Positions 54,042 through 63,589 are shown, numbered from the stretch's first letter. The stretch is DNA of 64,000 nt from Thiolinea disciformis DSM 14473 (GCF_000371925.1 NZ_AQVE01000011.1:40418-104417), one strand, 5' to 3'. Notes: generated from the sequence alone by a model not told the origin. A program made the numbers and translations.

Positions 54042-55204
54042 TTTGATAAAATAGCTGTTAGTGTAGAGCAAACATATTCTTGTTGCTCATTAGTCATGCT
54101 TGAAAACATAGGTAGGCTAATTGCCTCTTGATAATAACGCTCTGCTTGAGGAAAAGTTCCTTGCTTAAATCCTATTGCCTGATAATAAGGCTGTGTATGT
54201 ACTGGGATATAGTGCAGATTGACTCCAATACCTTGTTGGCGTAGTGCATCAAATACTTCGCGATGCGTTAATTTAATAACATCCAGTTGCAAACGTATTA
54301 CATAAAGGTGTAAACCAGAATGACTATCTGGATGTTGCCAAGGCAAAGTAATCGGGAGATGTGCTAATAGTTCATCATAATGTTGTGCCAGCTCGTGTCG
54401 TCGTTGTACAAAGTTATCCAAACGCTGCATTTGACTAAGCCCCAATGCGGCTTGCATGTCTGTCATGCGGTAGTTGAAACCTAAATCAATTTGTTGATAG
54501 TACCAAGCTCCATCAGGTTCATGTGTCATCTGTTTTGTATCTCGAGTGATACCATGACTACGCAATAACATCATTCTTTCTGCTAACGCAGTGTTATTGG
54601 TAAGTGTCATTCCGCCTTCAGCTGTAGTAATGATTTTGACGGGATGAAAGCTGAAAATAGTTATATCACTATAAAGACCATTGCCAATAGGTTGTCCTTG
54701 GTATTTGCCTCCGATAGCATGGGAGGCATCTTCAATAATCCGAAAGCCATATTCTTGGCTTAATTGGTGAATCTGTTCCATTTCGCAAGGTTGTCCGCAT
54801 AAATGTACGGGAATCACCACCTTAGGTAAGCAATTTTTTTGACGAGCTTGCTCTAATTTTATTTGTAATTGGTCAACACTCAAATTATAAGTGCGAGAAT
54901 CTATATCAACAAAATCTACACTTGCCCCGCAATACAATGCACAATTTGCACTTGCAACAAAAGTAATTGGGCTAGTCCAAACTATATCACCTTCGCCCAC
55001 TCCCAATGCTAAACAAGCAATATGTAAAGCAGAGGTAGCACTATTCACCGCGATAGCGTGTTTTGCCCCACAATAATGACTTACTGCTTCTTCAAAAGCT
55101 GGAACAGCAGGTCCCTGTGTAAGAAAATCAGAGCGTAATACCTCAACAACTGTCTGAATATCAGCTTCGCTAATATCTTGCCGACCATAAGGAATAAAAC
55201 TCAT
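54038..55204 (-). CDS. pseC: UDP-4-amino-4,6-dideoxy-N-acetyl-beta-L-altrosamine transaminase
   Basis: The protein has 388 aa. It opens FIPYGRQDISEADIQTVVEV, has AIAVNSATSALHIACLALGV, IIEDASHAIGGKYQGQPIGN, the PLP-lysine region IFSFHPVKIITTAEGGM and GFNYRMTDMQAALGLSQM. These match PseC. It aminates the PseB product at C4 using glutamate and PLP. It starts 1 nt after the pseB stop and overlaps pseF by 4 nt. Confidence 0.95.
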   Translation of the reverse strand: MSFIPYGRQDISEADIQTVVEVLRSDFLTQGPAVPAFEEAVSHYCGAKHAIAVNSATSALHIACLALGVGEGDIVWTSPITFVASANCALYCGASVDFVDIDSRTYNLSVDQLQIKLEQARQKNCLPKVVIPVHLCGQPCEMEQIHQLSQEYGFRIIEDASHAIGGKYQGQPIGNGLYSDITIFSFHPVKIITTAEGGMTLTNNTALAERMMLLRSHGITRDTKQMTHEPDGAWYYQQIDLGFNYRMTDMQAALGLSQMQRLDNFVQRRHELAQHYDELLAHLPITLPWQHPDSHSGLHLYVIRLQLDVIKLTHREVFDALRQQGIGVNLHYIPVHTQPYYQAIGFKQGTFPQAERYYQEAISLPMFSSMTNEQQEYVCSTLTAILSK

Positions 55205-56203
55205 TTATATGTTTCCAATTTTATGCTGATTTAGAATAATCCACTGCTTTAGGGTGTCAATGCTCATCCATTCGGTATTACTGTTACTTTCATACACAAA
55301 ATCTTCGGGTACTTTTATGCCATCTTTGATCCGATCAGGGTCATTACTCCAGTTATGAATTGCGGGTAGTATTTTGAAATGATCAGTGTACTGATAGGTA
55401 TGATAAGCATCTTCAGCACTGATCATTTGTTCATGTAGTTTTTCACCGGGTCGAATGCCTATTATCTGTTGTGCGGCGTCAGGTGCAATGGTACGAGCAA
55501 CATCTGTAACTTTCATCGATGGAATCTTTTTAACGTAAATTTCACCACCCACCATATCCTCAAAAGCGTGCCATACAAGCTCTACACCTTGCTCTAGGGT
55601 AATCATGAAACGGGTCATGCGAGCATCAGTAATGGGCAAAACACCCTTATCGGCGACTGATAGGAAAAATGGAATAACAGAACCCCGTGAACCCATCACA
55701 TTACCGTAACGCACCACCGCAAAACGTGTATGTTTACCGCCGCTGTAAGAATTACCCGCCACAAATAATTTATCTGAAGCTAGCTTGGTTGCCCCATATA
55801 AATTAGCAGGACTACTGGCTTTATCCGTAGAAAGTGAGACAACCCGTTTCACACCTTTATCAATGCAGGCATCAATCAAGTTCATTGCACCATTGATATT
55901 TGTCTTAACACACTCAAAGGGATTATATTCTGCAGTTGGTACAATTTTAGTCGCTGCTGCGTGAACCACATAGTCCACGCCATCTAAGGCACGATATAGA
56001 CGGTCTTTATCGCGTACATCGCCAATGAAGAATCGTACTCGTTCATCACCTTGAAATAATTTTGCCATTTCCCATTGTTTCATTTCATCGCGGGAATAAA
56101 TAATAATTTTTTTTGGTGTATATTTGGCGAGGGTCATTGGAATGAATGTATGACCAAATGAACCAGTGCCGCCGGTGACTAGGATGGATGAGTTTCTAAG
56201 CAT
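55205..56203 (-). CDS. pseB: UDP-N-acetylglucosamine 4,6-dehydratase (inverting)
   Basis: The protein is 332 aa from ATG 56203 (MLRNSSILVTGGTGSFGH), with AAGGA 10 nt upstream and an 8-nt overlap with the flippase gene. The NAD site is ILVTGGTGSFGHTFIPMTL; the active site is SLSTDKASSPANLYGATKLA, and MITLEQGVELVW and EMISAEDAY-type end motifs (LHEQMISAEDAYHT) are those of PseB. It carries out C4 oxidation, C6 dehydration and C5 inversion of UDP-GlcNAc, the first step to pseudaminic acid. Confidence 0.95.
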   Translation of the reverse strand: MLRNSSILVTGGTGSFGHTFIPMTLAKYTPKKIIIYSRDEMKQWEMAKLFQGDERVRFFIGDVRDKDRLYRALDGVDYVVHAAATKIVPTAEYNPFECVKTNINGAMNLIDACIDKGVKRVVSLSTDKASSPANLYGATKLASDKLFVAGNSYSGGKHTRFAVVRYGNVMGSRGSVIPFFLSVADKGVLPITDARMTRFMITLEQGVELVWHAFEDMVGGEIYVKKIPSMKVTDVARTIAPDAAQQIIGIRPGEKLHEQMISAEDAYHTYQYTDHFKILPAIHNWSNDPDRIKDGIKVPEDFVYESNSNTEWMSIDTLKQWIILNQHKIGNI

Positions 56204-58016
56204 AACTTTGTTGTTCCTTAGCATTTGACTGAGTATTGATAGAGTCGCTAATGATTGTTTGGTAACTGCCTATACGTTTGATATGCCCATCACCCAACTC
56301 CACAATCTGTGTGCAGTTTTTTAGGGTTGTCAACCTATGTGCAATAACAATAAGGGTCAGGTCTTTGCTAAGATTTTCAATTGCCTGCATGACAGCCTGT
56401 TCTGTATCTGTGTCCAGTGCACTAGTGGCTTCATCAAACACAATAACGTCTGCTTGTTTATACAGAGCGCGGGCAATACCAATTCGTTGCCGTTGACCAC
56501 CAGATAAGCGGATACCACGTTCACCTACAAAGGTTTGGTATTGCTTGGGCCAACTTTCTATACTTACAGCGATTTGTGCTTGTTGTGCAGCTAACAGCAC
56601 ACGTTGATGATCAATTTGGTTTTTGGGAACTCCGAAGGCAATATTCTCCGCTACCGTGCTGTCTGCTAAAAAAATACTCTGTGGTACATGGGCAATGTGT
56701 TGTTGCCAAGCCCGCTGATTTTCTGGAGTAATCAGTTGCCCATCAATAGCTAATACTCCTTCTGTAGGTTCTAATAAACCCATAATTATATCAATCAATG
56801 TACTTTTGCCGCTGCCAGTTGCACCAATAAAACCGATACGGCTGCCTTTATAAATGTTTAAATTAATATCCCGTAGTACCCAAGGTGTTGCCGTACTATA
56901 GCGAAATGCCAAGTGCTGAAGTTGAATATGGCGTTGGAAAGTTAAAGCTTGGCGGATAGGATAGTTAGCATGAGTTGGAAGTGGTTGGCCTAATAAAGCT
57001 AATGTATCTTGTAATGAAATTTGTCCGCCACGGATTTGTGACCAAGCTCCATAAGCTTGTTGTAGTACAGGTAAAAGACGTTGAGCTCCTAACGCTAAAG
57101 CACCTAGCACTGGAATCGCTTGAGCGATGCCATCCTCTTTTTGGGCTAATGAATAGGCTAGTAATGCGATTAACAACATTCCTAATGCTTCCATACCAAA
57201 GCGAGGACTACTACTAATAAAAAGGTTATTGCCTTGGGCACGACGTAGCGGTAGGTCTGCATTACGATAAACCTGGCAATAAGTTGCCTGATTTCCATCA
57301 ATCAGCACATCGCGAATACCCCCCAGCCCTTCTTGTAATGATTTAATGACTTGGGTAGATTCGTGAGCGATACGTTGGCTTCCTGTTAGTAGATGTTTAC
57401 GAGTCACGCGAATAATAAAAGCGTAAATCAAACCAAATCCTCCAAACGTGATCAGTGCAATCTTTGGATCGACCAACATCAGTGCAACTAGGATCACAAC
57501 TAACATAATGCTGGAACTAATTAATGTTAAGATAGGGACAATAGTTTGATAGATAACCTGATTGGCTTTCGTTGAGATTCCCGTAATGACTTCGCTGCTA
57601 TTACGTGCACAATGCACTGCATAGGGTTGGTAAAGGGTACGACGATAAATGTTTATACTTAAATCAGCCCCTGTTGCGAAAGATAAACGAGTGCTTGCCC
57701 ACAATAGTGTCAAACGCATGATTCCAGCAATGACCGCAGCTAGTCCGAAAGCAATAGTCAGTGGTAATAATAACTGTTCGGGTTTACTTAAACCTAAGGC
57801 TTGAACAAAAGGTTGAGCAGTTGCATGTCCAAAGACCTGTTCGGGTGCAGTTAGCACACCAAGAAATGGTAAAACAGCTCCAATACTAATGATTTCAGCA
57901 AAAGAGCTTAACACCATCAGCACCACTAAGAGGCTAAACTGTCGACGACGACGTGAGTTGATATGTTGCCACAAACAAATAATTAACGACTGAATAGTGT
58001 TTGGATCAGTTCGCAT
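56196..58016 (-). CDS. ABC transporter, permease-ATPase half (PglK/MsbA-like flippase)
   Basis: The protein has 606 aa. Six membrane helices occupy about residues 20-310 (LLVVLMVLSSFAEIISIGAV, IALITFGGFGLIYAFII). The nucleotide-binding domain has Walker A GATGSGKST, the signature LSGGQRQRIGIARALYK and Walker B VIVFDEATSALD. It is probably a homodimeric flippase that moves the lipid-linked glycan to the periplasm, as PglK does. MsbA-type lipid export is the alternative. It lies between tviC and pseB. Confidence 0.88.
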   Translation of the reverse strand: MRTDPNTIQSLIICLWQHINSRRRRQFSLLVVLMVLSSFAEIISIGAVLPFLGVLTAPEQVFGHATAQPFVQALGLSKPEQLLLPLTIAFGLAAVIAGIMRLTLLWASTRLSFATGADLSINIYRRTLYQPYAVHCARNSSEVITGISTKANQVIYQTIVPILTLISSSIMLVVILVALMLVDPKIALITFGGFGLIYAFIIRVTRKHLLTGSQRIAHESTQVIKSLQEGLGGIRDVLIDGNQATYCQVYRNADLPLRRAQGNNLFISSSPRFGMEALGMLLIALLAYSLAQKEDGIAQAIPVLGALALGAQRLLPVLQQAYGAWSQIRGGQISLQDTLALLGQPLPTHANYPIRQALTFQRHIQLQHLAFRYSTATPWVLRDINLNIYKGSRIGFIGATGSGKSTLIDIIMGLLEPTEGVLAIDGQLITPENQRAWQQHIAHVPQSIFLADSTVAENIAFGVPKNQIDHQRVLLAAQQAQIAVSIESWPKQYQTFVGERGIRLSGGQRQRIGIARALYKQADVIVFDEATSALDTDTEQAVMQAIENLSKDLTLIVIAHRLTTLKNCTQIVELGDGHIKRIGSYQTIISDSINTQSNAKEQQSYA

Positions 58017-58026
58017 TAGTAATTCT

Positions 58027-59046
58027 CTATGCTAAGTACCAATTTATAGCTATTTTTAAACCTTCATCGATGTGATGGCTGGGTATATAACCTAGTAACT
58101 GCGCAGATTTACTGACATCAGCTAGTGAGTGCCTTACGTCTCCAGCTCTGAAATCTACATAGATCGGCTCAAATGCTTGCAAATGTGCAAAATAGGGCAA
58201 TAAGTGCTTATGTAAATACCAAAATAGTTCGTTTAGCGTAGTACGCTTACCTACAGCCACATTAAAAACCTGATTCGCTGCATCAGGATTTTCAGCTGTC
58301 GCTGCTAATAAATTTGCCTGTACCGCATTGTCGATATAACAAAAATCTCGGCTAGTTTGACCATCACCATTAATATAAACAGGCTCATTTCTAATCATAC
58401 TAGCAATCCACTTGGGGATAACGGCTGCATAAGCTCCATTTGGGTCTTGGCGTTTACCAAATACGTTGAAATAGCGCAAACCTATTGCATTTAAACCATA
58501 AAAGCGAGCAAATACATCTGCATATAACTCGTTGACGTATTTAGTAACAGCATATGGTGATAAAGGTTTGCCAATATTTTCTTCAACCTTGGGCAGTGCT
58601 GGGTGATCCCCATATGTGGAGCTAGAAGCGGCATACACAAAACGCTTTACTTGTGCATCTCGTGCTGCTACCAACATATTTAGAAACCCGTCAATATTGG
58701 TACTATTAGTAGTGATAGGATCTGCTAATGATCGCGGAACACTTCCCAGTGCCGCTTCATGTAATACATAATCCACATCCTTACATGCTCTCTGACAATC
58801 GCTCAATTTACGGATATCACCCTTGATAAATCGAAAATTTGCCCATTGTTTGCTATTGACAAGGCTTTGTACCTGATCAAGATTACGCTGGTGTCCTGTG
58901 GCGAAATTATCAAGTCCAACTACCTGCTGATTGAGTTTAAGTAAAGCTTCGAGCAAGTTAGATCCAATAAACCCAGCGACTCCTGTAATCAACCATGTTT
59001 TAGATTGCGAGGGCAGGGTCGAGCATAATATTTCATATGGAGTCAT
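58027..59046 (-). CDS. tviC: UDP-N-acetylglucosamine (or GlcNAcA) 4-epimerase, TviC/WbpP type
   Basis: The protein has 339 aa. [20 protein letters not shown] is the NAD site, [20 protein letters not shown] and [19 protein letters not shown] the active site, and [20 protein letters not shown] is the WbpP/TviC block. It epimerises UDP-GlcNAc(A) at C4 to UDP-GalNAc(A). It is coupled with tviB, 3 nt away, so UDP-GalNAcA is the likely product. A GNAT or amide step may follow through asnB. Confidence 0.94.
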   Translation of the reverse strand: MTPYEILCSTLPSQSKTWLITGVAGFIGSNLLEALLKLNQQVVGLDNFATGHQRNLDQVQSLVNSKQWANFRFIKGDIRKLSDCQRACKDVDYVLHEAALGSVPRSLADPITTNSTNIDGFLNMLVAARDAQVKRFVYAASSSTYGDHPALPKVEENIGKPLSPYAVTKYVNELYADVFARFYGLNAIGLRYFNVFGKRQDPNGAYAAVIPKWIASMIRNEPVYINGDGQTSRDFCYIDNAVQANLLAATAENPDAANQVFNVAVGKRTTLNELFWYLHKHLLPYFAHLQAFEPIYVDFRAGDVRHSLADVSKSAQLLGYIPSHHIDEGLKIAINWYLA

Positions 59047-59049
59047 CGG

Positions 59050-60330
59050 TTAAAGCCTTAAATCCGATGCGTTGATAGGGAATACATATTTGACGTCATA
59101 CATGACGTGATCGGCCTTACCCAAGGCGCGGATCATTTCTATTCCCATTGCTTTAAATTGCTGATGTGCAACTGCTAAAATAATTGCGTCATACGTATTC
59201 TTTTGTAATTCAATAATGGGAGTTATATTATACTCATGCTGTGCCTCGACTACTGAGATCCACGGATCATAGACATCTGCTTCAATACCGTATTCGTAAA
59301 GCTCTTTCAAAATGTCTATTACACGAGTATTGCGCAAATCCGGACAGTTTTCTTTAAAGGCTAGACCCATTACTAGAATCCTTGCACCCTCAACTTGGAT
59401 GCGTTTTTTCAGCATTGCTTTGACCAGTTGTGATACAATATAAACTCCCATGCTATCATTAATACGCCGCCCTGCCAGAATTACCTCAGGGTGATACCCT
59501 AAAGATTGCGCTTTATGTGTTAAATAATATGGGTCAACCCCGATGCAATGCCCGCCGACTAAACCAGGGCGGAAGGGGAGGAAATTCCACTTAGTCCCTG
59601 CAGCTAATAACACCGATTCTGTATCAATGCCCATGCGATTAAAGATTACTGCCAGTTCATTGATTAACGCAATATTCAAATCACGTTGTGTGTTCTCAAT
59701 AACCTTGGCAGCTTCGGCAACCTTAATGCTAGGGGCTTTGTGTGTGCCAGCGGTGATAACGCGTTGATAGAGAGCATCCACAAAATCAGCCACTTCAGGA
59801 ATGGAACCGGATGTTATCTTTTTGATAGTAGGCAGACGGTGCGTTTTGTCACCGGGATTGATCCGCTCTGGTGAGTACCCGGCAAAGAAATCAACATTAA
59901 AGATCAGACCAGATACCTGTTCAATCACAGGAATGCAATCTTCCTCTGTGGCTCCAGGATAGACAGTGGACTCATAAATTACTATATCCCCACTTTTGAT
60001 GATTTTACCAATACTTTCGCTTGCTTTGATTAATGGCGCTAGATCAGGACGCTTGTGTGCATCTATAGGGGTTGGTACTGTTACGATAAAGATATTAGCA
60101 TCTCGTAAATCGCCCAGTTGTGAGGTATAGATTAAGTGTTTGGTCGATTGTAATTCTTCTGGAGTGATCTCTAGTGTATGGTCATTACCACCTTGAAGCT
60201 CTTTAATTCGAGACTGATTAATATCAAAGCCGATAGTTGGCATTATTTTGCCAAATTCAACAGCTAAAGGCAGGCCGACATAACCTAGGCCCATAATAGC
60301 AAGAGTTGATTTTTCAATTGTTTTTAGCAT
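59050..60330 (-). CDS. tviB: UDP-N-acetylglucosamine 6-dehydrogenase, TviB/WbpO type
   Basis: The protein is 426 aa from ATG 60330; an in-frame TTG at 60342 is less likely. The sequence [38 protein letters not shown] ([18 protein letters not shown]), [36 protein letters not shown] and [16 protein letters not shown] closely follows TviB. The nucleophile is the Cys in GGHCIGVD. It oxidises UDP-GlcNAc to UDP-GlcNAcA with two NAD+. It is the first gene of the minus-strand glycan cluster. A 15-bp palindrome lies 46 nt upstream. Confidence 0.95.
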   Translation of the reverse strand: MLKTIEKSTLAIMGLGYVGLPLAVEFGKIMPTIGFDINQSRIKELQGGNDHTLEITPEELQSTKHLIYTSQLGDLRDANIFIVTVPTPIDAHKRPDLAPLIKASESIGKIIKSGDIVIYESTVYPGATEEDCIPVIEQVSGLIFNVDFFAGYSPERINPGDKTHRLPTIKKITSGSIPEVADFVDALYQRVITAGTHKAPSIKVAEAAKVIENTQRDLNIALINELAVIFNRMGIDTESVLLAAGTKWNFLPFRPGLVGGHCIGVDPYYLTHKAQSLGYHPEVILAGRRINDSMGVYIVSQLVKAMLKKRIQVEGARILVMGLAFKENCPDLRNTRVIDILKELYEYGIEADVYDPWISVVEAQHEYNITPIIELQKNTYDAIILAVAHQQFKAMGIEMIRALGKADHVMYDVKYVFPINASDLRL

Positions 60331-60679
60331 GAATTTATCCAAATTTTTAGAGCTAATTTAGAGATATGAGACAAACCATGTAGTACATGGAGGCTATGTG
60401 TGGATTCATAAAATGCTGAGGGGTTTATCAAATCGTGCAAAGAGTCGCCAATAATATTTAATCTTACTGAAAAGGCATTTGATTAGATGTCACTTACCAT
60501 GTCTGATACGATTACCTAGGCCGTAATGCGTCGCCCTAAGACGGGGCTAGGGCTTGCAGGCTTTCTTTACTGTTTAAGTATAATCCACGAAGGCTTAAGC
60601 ATCTTATCTTTATATCGGTAATCAAGGTATTCAACATGCACGAATACATTAAACCAATGCGCTTAAGTAATAGTAGATG
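60331..60679 (-). promoter_or_regulatory. Leader/promoter region of the glycan cluster
   Basis: This noncoding stretch of about 350 bp lies between tviB and the ISAs1 remnant. It holds a 15-bp palindrome CCATGTAGTACATGG at 60376-60390, a GCCCTA/TAGGGC hairpin (60533-60538, 60548-60553) and, on the minus strand, a TATACT-like -10 candidate at 60582-60577 for which no good -35 was found. No ORF or RNA gene is evident. The promoter of the long operon probably lies here or was displaced by the ISs. Confidence 0.4.
60376..60390. promoter_or_regulatory. 15-bp palindrome upstream of tviB
   Basis: CCATGTA and TACATGG flank a central G in a perfect inverted repeat. It lies 46 nt before the tviB ATG. 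It could be an operator for a dimeric regulator or a small hairpin in the leader; nothing else shows which. Confidence 0.4.
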
Positions 60680-61612
60680 CAGGGCAATTGCTTGAAAAAA
60701 TCACGCCTGATTTCGCAAGACCTACTCCAAAAAATCAATCGACCCAGCCGCCTGTTTGCGCCTGACTTTTAGGCTGGTTTTGCCAGATACTGGTCGTAGT
60801 AGGTTGGTGATGATATGCCGCACGATGGCCATGTTATGAGCACCATGCCCCACACGGACACGCGCGTAGTCTTCCTTGATAAGACATCTAGCACCCAGTG
60901 CAGCTTTTTCAATGCCCCAATGAGAGCGAACTGCGTATAATGCGGCACTTCGCGGTCATAGCGAGGCTCGTGATATAATAGCGATAATCGGTGGTTGATT
61001 TTCCTCGCTGCCCTACTGTACGGGTCACTTCGACAATAGCTGCTAGCCCTGCCCACGGAGCACGCGACTCCAGCCATTCGACCTTGGTACACAGGCGACA
61101 ACGGCGTTGTTCTAGTCGCCCATGATCTTTTTCAACGGTGGTATACTAGTCTAGGGTGAAGGTGTATGTGTGGGGCGTGTGCTGGAAAAAGGTACGAATA
61201 GCGTCGTACAGCGTGCGTTGATTGCCTTTCACCGCCAACAGGTAATCACCCCCTGCCTGAGTGATCTTCTGAGCAATGGACTGTTGTGTGCCCATCGTAT
61301 CCAGAGTAATTAAGCTACCGTGGAGGTTCAACCCTTTAAACAAGGCGGGAATCGCGATGATTTCATTCGACTTCGCCTTGGTGGCTTCTTGGCCTAAGAC
61401 CAGACGCTACTCACTTGCCCAGGCCGATACTAGATGTAAGGCCTCTTGCTCCGCTCTGTCACTGCGCCTTGAGGTCTTACCATCAATGGCAATGATATCG
61501 GCTTCACGGCTGCTTAGGGTATTCACCCAGTCCACAAACCTCTCACTGAACGCCTGAGTATCCAGAGCATTCATCACATCATTTTTTTCAAGCGATGACC
61601 CTAGCGTTAGTC
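60680..61612 (-). pseudogene. Degenerate ISAs1-family transposase remnant
   Basis: On the minus strand, pieces of one ISAs1-type DDE transposase can be read. They are LDTQAFSERFVDWVNTL, IIAIDGKTSRRSDR, then after an in-frame TAG (about 61407) LVLGQEATKAKSNEIIAIPA, SLITLDTMGTQQSIAQKI and LLAVKGNQRTLYDAI. After a further TAG (61146) come KDHGRLEQRRCR, AAIVEVTRT and RYYITSLA, and after a frameshift VRVGHGAHNMAIVRHIITNL, ending at 60722. The 5' part is cut off by the IS1 copy at 61613. CAGGGCAATTGCTTGAAAAA at 60680 is a possible terminal repeat. The element cannot make an active protein. Confidence 0.85.
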
Positions 61613-62279
61613 GGTTATGCTTTAGAAGAGTTGAAAAAATTCTATTAATAAACTCGCCGATAAACTTGTCGTGCATCTCGAGGGATTTGGAAAAGCATAA
61701 GATCTTACGAGCCAGACATTTGATGCGAGTGCGGAAGTTGATATTTTGCCGTTCAATCGACTGAGTATAGCGTTTAGTGCTCAAAGGCTTCTCAGCAGGT
61801 AAGTGGCGCTGATAGCCCTCTCAGCCATCGGTACAATAAAGCCGAATCTTGAAGACACTCAACAACGCTAGTAAGCGCTTTAATGTATCATCCTTACGCG
61901 TACCGAGCTCATATGCCAACACCGTTTTCAGGTGGGGTACGACGCAGGCCATAACCAGCGCGGCTGCTTTTTATGACCCATATAAGACCACTGCTCATCC
62001 ATTTCACACACGAGCTCAACCTCATGGCATTCAGCTAGGGCTTGAATTGGCAGGGGATTCACGGTGGCCGGTTTTAATTTTTTTTAAGTGAGCGATTACC
62101 GTAGTGATACTCACGCCTAACACCCAACTGGTGTCACGGACACTGCTGCCGTTCATCGCCAGTTGGATAATCTTTTCGGGAGTACCGGCTTTGTTACCTT
62201 CATAACAGTAAGCCACTTGGAAACTGTGTTGGCAGCTTCGACATCGATAACGGGGCTCGCCAGCGGGCATATCCATGTT
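61613..62279 (-). mobile_element. IS1-family element, copy 1 (degenerate, right end missing)
   Basis: The left terminal repeat, starting GGTTATGC and ending GAGTTGAA, lies at 61613-61635 and matches the ends of the copy at 62675. Minus-strand InsB pieces are TKRYTQSIERQNINFRTR and HDKFIGEFINRIF, and a TGA replaces a Trp codon in IRLYCTDG-stop-EGYQRHLP near 61820. InsA is seen as GEPRYRCRSCQHSFQVAY and GVSITTVIAHLKKIK. Its N-terminus is missing, with a 2-base deletion after KHGYAR at about 62262. The element is joined to an IS5-like end near 62280. Confidence 0.85.
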
Positions 62280-62287
62280 TTTAGACT

Positions 62288-62674
62288 AGGTTCTGTTGAC
62301 ATTTATAGATAGAGTTTGCTAAAAACAAATGATTTCAGCGTGTTATGACGAATCGCTATGTGTTAACAGATAAGCAATGGCTTATCTTATATGATCTGCT
62401 TCTCCAACATCCACGGGTGTATGTGGGTAATCCAGAGCGCTGTCGCTTATTCCTGCAGGCGGTGTTGTGGATCCTGCGGTCGGGCAGTCAGTGACAGAGT
62501 TTACCGCGTGAGTACGGTCACTGGAATAGTGTGTTTAAACGGTATAATCGTTGGGCGGCGATGGGTGTATGGGCTACCTTATTTCAGGCCATTCAAGTAG
62601 AGCCTGACTATCAAGAAGGCGGTATCAATAGTACCGTGGTGCGGGCACATGCCTGTGCAGCGGGACAAAAAAAG
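62288..62674 (+). pseudogene. IS5-family transposase fragment
   Basis: A probable terminal repeat GGTTCTGTTGACATTTATAG begins at 62289. The ORF starts ATG 62345 (MTNRYVLTDKQWLILYDLL) and meets an in-frame TGA at 62492-62494. The same frame then continues SLPREYGHWNSVFKRYNRWA, VEPDYQEGGINSTVVRAHA and CAAGQKKG. These are typical of the IS5/IS427-type OrfA-OrfB region. The rest of the element is cut off where IS1 copy 2 begins at 62675. It is not functional. Confidence 0.8.
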
Positions 62675-62676
62675 GG

Positions 62677-63150
62677 TCATGCTTTAGAAGAGTTGAAGAA
62701 CATGCGATTAATGAATTCCCCAATGACCTTGTCGTGAACCTCGATGGATTTGGAAAAGCATAAGGTCTTGCGAGCCAAGCGTTTGAGGCGGGTGCGGAAG
62801 TTGAGATTTTGCCGCTCAATGGACTGGGTATAGCGTTTAGTGATCAGATGCTTATCAGCGGGTAAGTGGCGCTGATAGCCCTCCCACCCATCGGTGCAAT
62901 ACAACCGAATCTTGAAGACACTCAACAACGCGAGTAAGCGCTTTAAGGTTTCATCCCCTCGTGCGCCCAGCGCATAAGCCAGCACCGTTTTCAGATGGGG
63001 TTGCCACGCCTACCACAGCCAGCGTGTTGCTGTTTATGCCCCACATACGACCACTGCTCATCCATTTCACACACCCGCTCAACTTCATGATGTTCCAGCA
63101 CGGCTTGAAACGATTGTGGATTGACGTGGACAGGTTTTAATTTTTTTTAA
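62677..63150 (-). pseudogene. insB: IS1-family InsB (copy 2), broken
   Basis: After the A8 run, one frame reads LKPVHVNPQSFQAVLEHHEV and VCEMDEQWSYVGHKQQ. A one-base insertion near CAACACGCTGG and a TAG for a Tyr/Trp codon interrupt it. The frame resumes as MLAYALGARGDETLKRLLAL, LYCTDGWEGYQRHLPADKH, TKRYTQSIERQNLNFRTRLK and DKVIGEFINRMF. These are the DDE-type IS1 catalytic region (the Asp in YCTDGW). The element cannot make a complete transposase. Confidence 0.82.
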
Positions 63151-63396
63151 GTGAGCGATCACCGTGGTTATACTCACGCCTAATACCCGACTGGTAGCGC
63201 GCACACCACTCCCATTCATCGCCATGGCGATGATTTTTTCGAGAGTACCTGCTTTGTTACCTTCATAACGATAAGCCACTTGGAAACTGCGTAGACAGAC
63301 TCGACAACGGTAGCGAGGTTCACCACTACGAGCACGACCATGTTTGTAGATTAATTCACTTTGACAGTAACGACATTTCACTGCAAGCGTTGCCAT
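63085..63396 (-). CDS. insA: IS1-family InsA (copy 2)
   Basis: The protein has 103 aa. An N-terminal zinc-ribbon (CRYCQSELIYKHGRARSGEP, then CRVCLRSFQVAYRYEG) is followed by a helix-turn-helix (NGSGVRATSRVLGVSITTVI with AHLKKIK). InsA binds the terminal repeats and represses transposition. AGGA lies 8 nt before the ATG. An A8 run at the LKK codons marks the place where InsA-InsB frameshifting would be expected. Confidence 0.85.
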   Translation of the reverse strand: MATLAVKCRYCQSELIYKHGRARSGEPRYRCRVCLRSFQVAYRYEGNKAGTLEKIIAMAMNGSGVRATSRVLGVSITTVIAHLKKIKTCPRQSTIVSSRAGTS

Positions 63397-63479
63397 CGCT
63401 TTATCCTATTAGGATCTTAGAGGGGAAGCTACAGGGTCGCGCAAATCCATTTCAACTTCAACTCTTCTAAATCATGACC

Positions 63480-63589
63480 AGGTTATTAATCGTGAGCAAA
63501 TGTGACAATAGATCCCAGAAGGTCTTACGACTAATGCCCAGTACCCGTTTGAACTGAATATCGGTCAAGGTAAGAGTTGGTGTGTTCAT
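63480..63589 (-). pseudogene. Transposase N-terminal fragment (helix-turn-helix, IS5-like)
   Basis: An ATG at 63589 opens a short frame reading TLTLTDIQFKRVLGISRKTF and WDLLSHLLTIN. This resembles the N-terminal helix-turn-helix of IS5-type DDE transposases. It runs into the IS1 right repeat and stops there. It is the remains of a separate element interrupted by IS1 copy 2. Confidence 0.55.

Larger units (their letters stand above)
62675..63479 (-). mobile_element. IS1-family element, copy 2 (full length, inactive)
   Basis: About 805 bp. Terminal inverted repeats of 23 bp with one mismatch lie at 62675-62697 (GGTCATGC...GAGTTGAA) and 63457-63479 (TTCAACTC...GATCATGACC-type end). Minus-strand InsA is 63085-63396 and InsB is visible from about 63150 to 62677. 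The left flank is an IS5-like fragment and the right flank a different transposase fragment. No matching target duplication is seen, so a rearrangement is likely. Confidence 0.9.

Noticed and set aside
25262..60330. Carbohydrate sulfotransferase, PseG, RfbH, Wzx, Wzz or PglB/PglL genes
   Set aside because: Looked for among all proteins of the cluster because the pathways call for them; none could be recognised.
61849..62091. 80-codon plus-strand open frame in the IS1 copy 1
   Set aside because: It is antisense to recognisable InsA/InsB protein blocks and shows no own motifs.
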